From: an uncultured Paracoccaceae bacterium
Lineage (GTDB): Bacteria > Pseudomonadota > Alphaproteobacteria > Rhodobacterales > Rhodobacteraceae
Assembly (NCBI GenBank): GCA_947493335.1
Contig: CANLQO010000001.1
Location: 434,001-498,000 of the forward strand
DNA length: 64,000 bases
Reading direction: 5' to 3'
Below, piece by piece: positions 60,289 to 64,000 of the stretch. Position 1 is the first letter of the stretch. Each line of letters starts with the position of its first letter. The notes under the pieces were generated by a model that saw nothing but the letters and a program-made list of their open reading frames with translations, was not told where the DNA came from and did no database searches. The translations under genes and the position numbers were made by a program.

Positions 60289-61310
60289 AAGGCCGAACTA
60301 TCGTTCTTGACCATCTGGGCACAGTAGAGGCCGCCGCGCTGCTGGTTGATGGCCGTCTGGATGATCTGCTGATCGACGACCCCGATGCCCCGCGCCCCGG
60401 TGCCATCTTTCGTGGCATCTGTGATCGGCCGTTGAAGGGGCAAGGCGGCATGATGCTGCGTCTGCCGGGCGGCGAAACTGCATTTTTGCGCCATGGCAAA
60501 GGGCTGCGCCCGGGCCAGCCGCTGCTTGTGCAGGTCACGGGATATGCCGAAGGGGGCAAGGCTGTGCCTGTTACCGATCGTGTGCTCTTCAAAAGCCGTT
60601 ATGCGATCGTCACGCCCGGCAAACCGGGTGCCAACATCAGCCGCCAGATCACCGATGACGACACGCTCGACCGGCTCCGCCTGTTGATCAACGAAGTGTA
60701 CGAGGCCGACTATGGTCTAATCCTGCGGTCGTCTTGTGCAGCGGCAGAGGATGACGCCATCGCCGAAGACATCGCCGCCATGGTAGCGCTGGCCGATGCG
60801 GTGTTGGCTGACGCTGATGACACCAACCCAGAGGCGCTGACCGAAGGCGACGGCCCGCACCTTCTGGCCTGGCGCGAATGGGTGGCACCCGCTGACGTGG
60901 TGACAGAGGCTGGCAGTTTCGAACACCTCGGCGTGCGCGATCAGATCGAGGGGCTCGCGGACCCGATGGTGTCGCTGGATGGGGGCACCATGTACGTCGA
61001 ACCCACCCGTGCGCTGGTGGCGGTTGATGTGAACACGGGCGGTGATACCTCGCCTGCGGCCGCACTCAAGGCCAATCTGGCTGCCTGCCGGGCCCTGCCG
61101 CGCGCCCTGCGGTTGCGCGGGCTCGGCGGACAGATCACCGTCGATTTCGCGCCCATGTCCAAGGCGCACCGCAAGCAGTTGGAACAATCCCTGCGTGCCG
61201 TCTTCAAAGCAGACGGGATTGAAACCTCACTCGTCGGCTGGACGCCGATGGGCTGTTTTGAGTTGCAGCGCAAGCGTGAGCGGCGGCCATTTGCGGGGGT
61301 TCCGGGATGA
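60285..61310 (+). CDS. Ribonuclease E/G family protein, short form, 341 aa
   Basis: The catalytic-core part of RNase E/G without the long scaffold: an N-terminal S1-like region, [16 protein letters not shown], the metal-binding [11 protein letters not shown] (Asp in VDVNTG) and the [12 protein letters not shown] block with the second Asp. There is no zinc-link CPxCxGxG motif, so it may not form the RNase E tetramer. At 341 aa it matches the short alphaproteobacterial form found between maf and yacG. It overlaps both neighbours by 4 nt. Confidence 0.9.
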   Translation: MKGRTIVLDHLGTVEAAALLVDGRLDDLLIDDPDAPRPGAIFRGICDRPLKGQGGMMLRLPGGETAFLRHGKGLRPGQPLLVQVTGYAEGGKAVPVTDRVLFKSRYAIVTPGKPGANISRQITDDDTLDRLRLLINEVYEADYGLILRSSCAAAEDDAIAEDIAAMVALADAVLADADDTNPEALTEGDGPHLLAWREWVAPADVVTEAGSFEHLGVRDQIEGLADPMVSLDGGTMYVEPTRALVAVDVNTGGDTSPAAALKANLAACRALPRALRLRGLGGQITVDFAPMSKAHRKQLEQSLRAVFKADGIETSLVGWTPMGCFELQRKRERRPFAGVPG

Positions 61311-61489
61311 GCGATTGCCCGATCTGTGCCCGTCCAACCGAGGCGCGCTACAAACCCTTTTGCTCAAAGCGCTGTGCCGATGTCGATCTCGCCAAATGGC
61401 TCACCGGTGCCTATGCTATCCCGGCGTCAGACAGTGATGATCCTGATGATGCGCCGCCTCTGCCGCCGACAGATGACACGGCGCATTAA
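61307..61489 (+). CDS. yacG: DNA gyrase inhibitor YacG, 60 aa
   Basis: Small zinc protein with the CPIC-x14-CSKRC pattern (four cysteines) and the DLAKWLTGAYAIP motif typical of YacG, followed by an acidic Asp/Pro tail. YacG binds GyrB and blocks gyrase. Its ATG overlaps the RNase stop, keeping the maf - RNase - yacG operon. Confidence 0.95.
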   Translation: MSDCPICARPTEARYKPFCSKRCADVDLAKWLTGAYAIPASDSDDPDDAPPLPPTDDTAH

Positions 61490-61569
61490 CGCCATTTAAC
61501 GCTTTGGTATGTACGGTTTGTGTATCGTTTGTGCAGGGATAGCGGACGCTTTGTGCCTGGCAAAATGCA

Positions 61570-61579
61570 ACCGTACGGT
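61570..61579. promoter_or_regulatory. 10-bp palindrome before tRNA-Phe
   Basis: ACCGTACGGT is a perfect palindrome in the 190-bp yacG/tRNA-Phe gap, which otherwise contains a GTTTGTG direct repeat pair and no gene. Function unknown. Confidence 0.25.
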
Positions 61580-61618
61580 GGATTTCGCATCGGGTGCAGT
61601 TTTTGGGTCATTTCGCGC

Positions 61619-61647
61619 TGGACACCCCTGATATGTCCCACTAAAAC
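61619..61647 (+). promoter_or_regulatory. Putative promoter of tRNA-Phe
   Basis: TGGACA and TAAAAC are separated by 17 nt, matching sigma-70-type boxes at five and four of six positions, and lie about 30 nt upstream of the tRNA 5' end. Confidence 0.45.
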
Positions 61648-61678
61648 CCCGCTACCCGATGGCCTTGGCCATCCCCGT

Positions 61679-61753
61679 GCCCGGGTAGCTCAGGGGTAGA
61701 GCAGTGGATTGAAAATCCTCGTGTCGGTGGTTCGATTCCGCCCCCGGGCACCA
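61679..61753 (+). tRNA. tRNA-Phe (anticodon GAA)
   Basis: Acceptor GCCCGGG/CCCGGGC, D-arm TAGCTCAGGGGTAGAGCA, anticodon stem-loop with GAA (61711-61713), T-arm GGTTCGATTCC and encoded CCA give a full cloverleaf. Confidence 0.97.
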
Positions 61754-61791
61754 CTTATTTTCCGGAATACGTGTTGGCGATCGCCTGGTGC

Positions 61792-62631
61792 TTATCGTCC
61801 GCCGCGGGCCATGAAGGCGAGCCGTTCGAAGAGGTGGACGTCTTGTTCGTTCTTCAAAAGCGCGCCATGGAGTTTTGGCAGGGCATTGGCGCCGTCGCGG
61901 CGCAGATCTTCGGCGGTCAGGTCTTCGGCCAGCAAAAGCTTCAGCCAATCCAGCACCTCGGATGTCGAAGGCTTTTTCTTCAACCCCTGGGTCTCGCGCA
62001 CCTCGTAGAACTGCGTCAGCGCCGCGGTCAGCAACGCATCTTTGATGCCGGGGTGATGCACCTCAACGATCTTGCGCAGCGTCTCCACCTCCGGAAATCG
62101 GATGTAATGGAAGAAACAGCGCCGCAGAAAGGCGTCCGGCAGCTCTTTTTCATTGTTGGAGGTAATAATGACAATTGGACGTATTTTTGCGGCGACCGTC
62201 TCACCGGTCTCGTAGACGTGAAATTCCATCTTATCGAGCTCTTGCAACAGATCGTTCGGAAACTCGATATCGGCCTTGTCGATCTCATCGATCAGCAACA
62301 CCACTTTGCCGTCTGCCGCAAAGGCCTGCCAAAGCTTGCCGCGCTTGATGTAATTGGCGACGTCATGGACCTTTTCATCCCCCAACTGGCTGTCGCGCAA
62401 CCGGCTGACGGCATCATATTCATATAGGCCCTGTTGGGCTTTGGTGGTCGATTTGATATGCCATTCGATCATCGGCAAACCAAGGGCAGTGCTGACCTGC
62501 CGGGCGAGTTCGGTCTTGCCCGTGCCAGGCTCACCTTTGACGAGAAGGGGGCGCTCCAGCGTCACGGCGGCATTGACCGCCATGGTCAAGTCTTCGGTCG
62601 CCACATAGGCCTCTGTGCCTTCGAATTTCAT
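61792..62631 (-). CDS. MoxR-family AAA ATPase, 279 aa
   Basis: AAA+ ATPase with Walker A GEPGTGKTELA (about 38-48), Walker B VVLLIDEIDKAD, sensor 1 VIITSNNEKELPDAFLRRC (ITSNNEKEL core) and an arginine finger. The MoxR group usually works as a chaperone beside a von Willebrand-factor-A protein (CoxE-like), but here tRNA-Phe and yacG lie downstream, so the partner is absent from this locus. AGGGAA precedes the ATG. It may serve metal-enzyme maturation; the target is unknown. Confidence 0.92.
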   Translation of the reverse strand: MKFEGTEAYVATEDLTMAVNAAVTLERPLLVKGEPGTGKTELARQVSTALGLPMIEWHIKSTTKAQQGLYEYDAVSRLRDSQLGDEKVHDVANYIKRGKLWQAFAADGKVVLLIDEIDKADIEFPNDLLQELDKMEFHVYETGETVAAKIRPIVIITSNNEKELPDAFLRRCFFHYIRFPEVETLRKIVEVHHPGIKDALLTAALTQFYEVRETQGLKKKPSTSEVLDWLKLLLAEDLTAEDLRRDGANALPKLHGALLKNEQDVHLFERLAFMARGGR

Positions 62632-62817
62632 GTCATTTCCCTGCTGTTCGCGGCGCAACTTACCAGCTTGGTCAATCCCTTCAACACATCGTTTTCAAGA
62701 CGTTTTGGGGGTGACATGACGCACGCTTGGGGCTAAACGATGCCAAGTTTTGAGGGGAACCGTTGTATGTCAGGACAAGCCGAAGAAATGACAGGCAACA
62801 CATTGAAAGGGGATGCA

Positions 62818-63240
62818 ATGAAAGCCGAGGTTTTCTTGCCTGACGATTACCGTCCTGCTGAGGACGAACCGTTTATGAACGACCGCCAGACCGAGTATTT
62901 CCGTCGCAAGCTGCTGGATTGGAAATCAGATATCCTCGACGACAGCCGCGACACGGTTGCCAGCATGAAAGATCAGACCCGCAACATCCCCGATGTGGCT
63001 GATCGCGCCTCCGAAGAAACTGACCGCGCGCTGGAACTGCGGACACGTGACCGTGAACGCAAGCTTGTTGCCAAGATTGATGCCGCTCTGCGCCGCATCG
63101 ATGAGGGCGAATATGGCTATTGCTCGATCACAGGTGAGCCGATCAGCCTCAAGCGGCTGGATGCGCGTCCAATTGCTACCATGAGCCTTGAGGCGCAAGA
63201 GCGTCACGAGCGGGGCGAAAAGGTCCACCGCAAGGACTAA
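62818..63240 (+). CDS. dksA: RNA polymerase-binding transcription factor DksA, 140 aa
   Basis: DksA enters the RNA polymerase secondary channel and works with ppGpp. The coiled coil with acidic tip (about 35-90; DQTRNIPDVADRASEETDRA holds the tip) and the C-terminal globule are clear. Of the four zinc-finger cysteines only one remains (GYCSITGEPI ... ARPIAT), the state known from Rhodobacter DksA, so it likely folds without zinc. GAAAGGGG precedes the ATG at 62818; in-frame ATGs further up are less well placed. Confidence 0.93.
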   Translation: MKAEVFLPDDYRPAEDEPFMNDRQTEYFRRKLLDWKSDILDDSRDTVASMKDQTRNIPDVADRASEETDRALELRTRDRERKLVAKIDAALRRIDEGEYGYCSITGEPISLKRLDARPIATMSLEAQERHERGEKVHRKD

Positions 63241-63241
63241 A

Positions 63242-64000
63242 ATGACAGCTGCAAAAATCACGGTGGCCGGCGGCGGGATCGCCGGGCTTGCCGTGGCGGC
63301 GGCTTTGGCCCAACGCGGCGTCAGTGTCACACTCCATGAACGTGCAACGGCGTTGCGGACGCAGGGCGCCGGTTTGCAGATTTCGCCAAATGGCGCGCGG
63401 GTCTTGGCCGCATTGGGCCTTGGCGCGAAGCTGCGTGAAAATTCCATTCAATCTCAGGCGGTTGTGCCGACTGACGGGCTGACCGGCCGGGCTGTGACGC
63501 GATTTGATCTGTCGCGCCACCGCGAACCGGGGTTTGTGATGCTGCACCGCGGGGACCTGCTAGAGATGTTGGCAGGTGCCAGCCGCGACGCGGGCGTGGA
63601 CATGGTGACCGATAGTCCAATGACCCCAGAGACGGCCCCGGCAGAGGGGGCGTTGCTGGCGGCGGACGGGCTGCATTCGGCATTCCGCCCGCTTTTGAAC
63701 GGTCTGGGCAAACCCTTCTTTACAGGGCAGGTCGCGTGGCGCGCTGTCGTCGCAGGCGATGCGCCGCCAGAAGCTCGCATCTGGATGCTGCCCGGTCGAC
63801 ACGTCGTCAGCTACCCGTTGCCCGGCGGCAAAATCAACATCGTTGCTGTGCAAGAGCGAACCGAATGGGCGGATGAGGGTTGGTCACATGAGGACGAACC
63901 TCGCCACATGCAGGCGGCCTTTGCGGATGCGGCAGAACCGCTTAGGGCCCTGCTTTCAAAGGTCGAATCCGTGAACCTTTGGGGTCTTTTCCGGCACGAA
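63242..64000 (+). CDS. FAD-dependent aromatic-ring monooxygenase (3' end cut by window)
   Basis: Group A flavoprotein monooxygenase of the salicylate/3-hydroxybenzoate hydroxylase type: GGGIAGLAVAAALAQRG dinucleotide motif, ERA-type ribose contact, QISPNGARVLAALGL and MLHRGDLLEML. AADGLHSAFRPLL is the DG motif. The frame runs to the window end without a stop, so about a third is missing. Co-oriented and two bases after dksA. Substrate unknown. Confidence 0.88.
   Translation, partial: MTAAKITVAGGGIAGLAVAAALAQRGVSVTLHERATALRTQGAGLQISPNGARVLAALGLGAKLRENSIQSQAVVPTDGLTGRAVTRFDLSRHREPGFVMLHRGDLLEMLAGASRDAGVDMVTDSPMTPETAPAEGALLAADGLHSAFRPLLNGLGKPFFTGQVAWRAVVAGDAPPEARIWMLPGRHVVSYPLPGGKINIVAVQERTEWADEGWSHEDEPRHMQAAFADAAEPLRALLSKVESVNLWGLFRHE

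Overview
The window is a GC-rich, gene-dense chromosomal segment of an alphaproteobacterium, most likely a marine Rhodobacteraceae (Roseobacter group). Signs of this are the alphaproteobacterial block murA - DUF2948 - hisD - UPF0262 - low-Mr phosphatase ... infA - maf - RNase E/G - yacG, a DksA that keeps only one zinc-finger cysteine, a PutA without a DNA-binding domain next to a divergent Lrp-type regulator, a carnitine-to-betaine cluster, and a family of short interspersed repeats at gene ends that I know from this family. There is no rRNA operon, IS element, prophage or CRISPR array. Three tRNAs are present: Leu-UAA, Thr-GGU and Phe-GAA.

Layout. 1-5 kb: a truncated hisC-like aminotransferase, a tiny Tat-signal peptide gene and valS, which carries an AT-richer insert. 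5-12 kb: two tandem DUF3592-like membrane proteins, an operon of a PhyH dioxygenase and an HD-domain protein resembling the PhnY/PhnZ oxygenase pair, an orphan form-II CoxL-like molybdoenzyme, a DUF2235 hydrolase and a PaaI-type thioesterase. 12-24 kb: metF/metR, an inositol monophosphatase, a GFA protein and rhomboid pair, putA with its putR-like regulator, a TPR protein, tRNA-Leu, a lytic transglycosylase and metG. 24-28 kb: two tandem beta-solenoid/RTX secreted proteins and an MFS transporter. 28-36 kb: an aldo/keto reductase, a GNAT gene with an attenuator-like leader, and a carnitine catabolic operon (BKACE, lipocalin, carnitine dehydrogenase-thioesterase fusion, SDR, EamA exporter), followed by a NUDIX hydrolase and a DUF983 protein.

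36-47 kb: an EF-hand / ECF sigma factor / putative anti-sigma / metal-sensor module, a diguanylate cyclase with degenerate receiver domains, a self-sufficient reductive-dehalogenase-like fusion protein (RdhA plus FMN/NAD/2Fe-2S reductase) coupled to an SRPBCC-like gene, a HAD phosphatase, a non-pyrrolysine MttB-family methyltransferase and an SRAP protein. 47-49.3 kb: a retron-like reverse transcriptase preceded by a 133-nt element with a 12-bp terminal inverted repeat and internal hairpins, a good candidate for an undescribed retron. 49-52 kb: a DCC-type oxidoreductase, a DUF4166 reductase, a ClpP-like lipoprotein and tRNA-Thr. 52-64 kb: the conserved murA-to-yacG block with accessory genes, tRNA-Phe, an orphan MoxR ATPase, dksA and a truncated FAD monooxygenase.

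The strongest leads are the retron candidate, the RdhA-reductase fusion, the PhnY/PhnZ-like pair, the attenuator-like leader, and the interspersed repeat family, one copy of which lies in frame inside putA.
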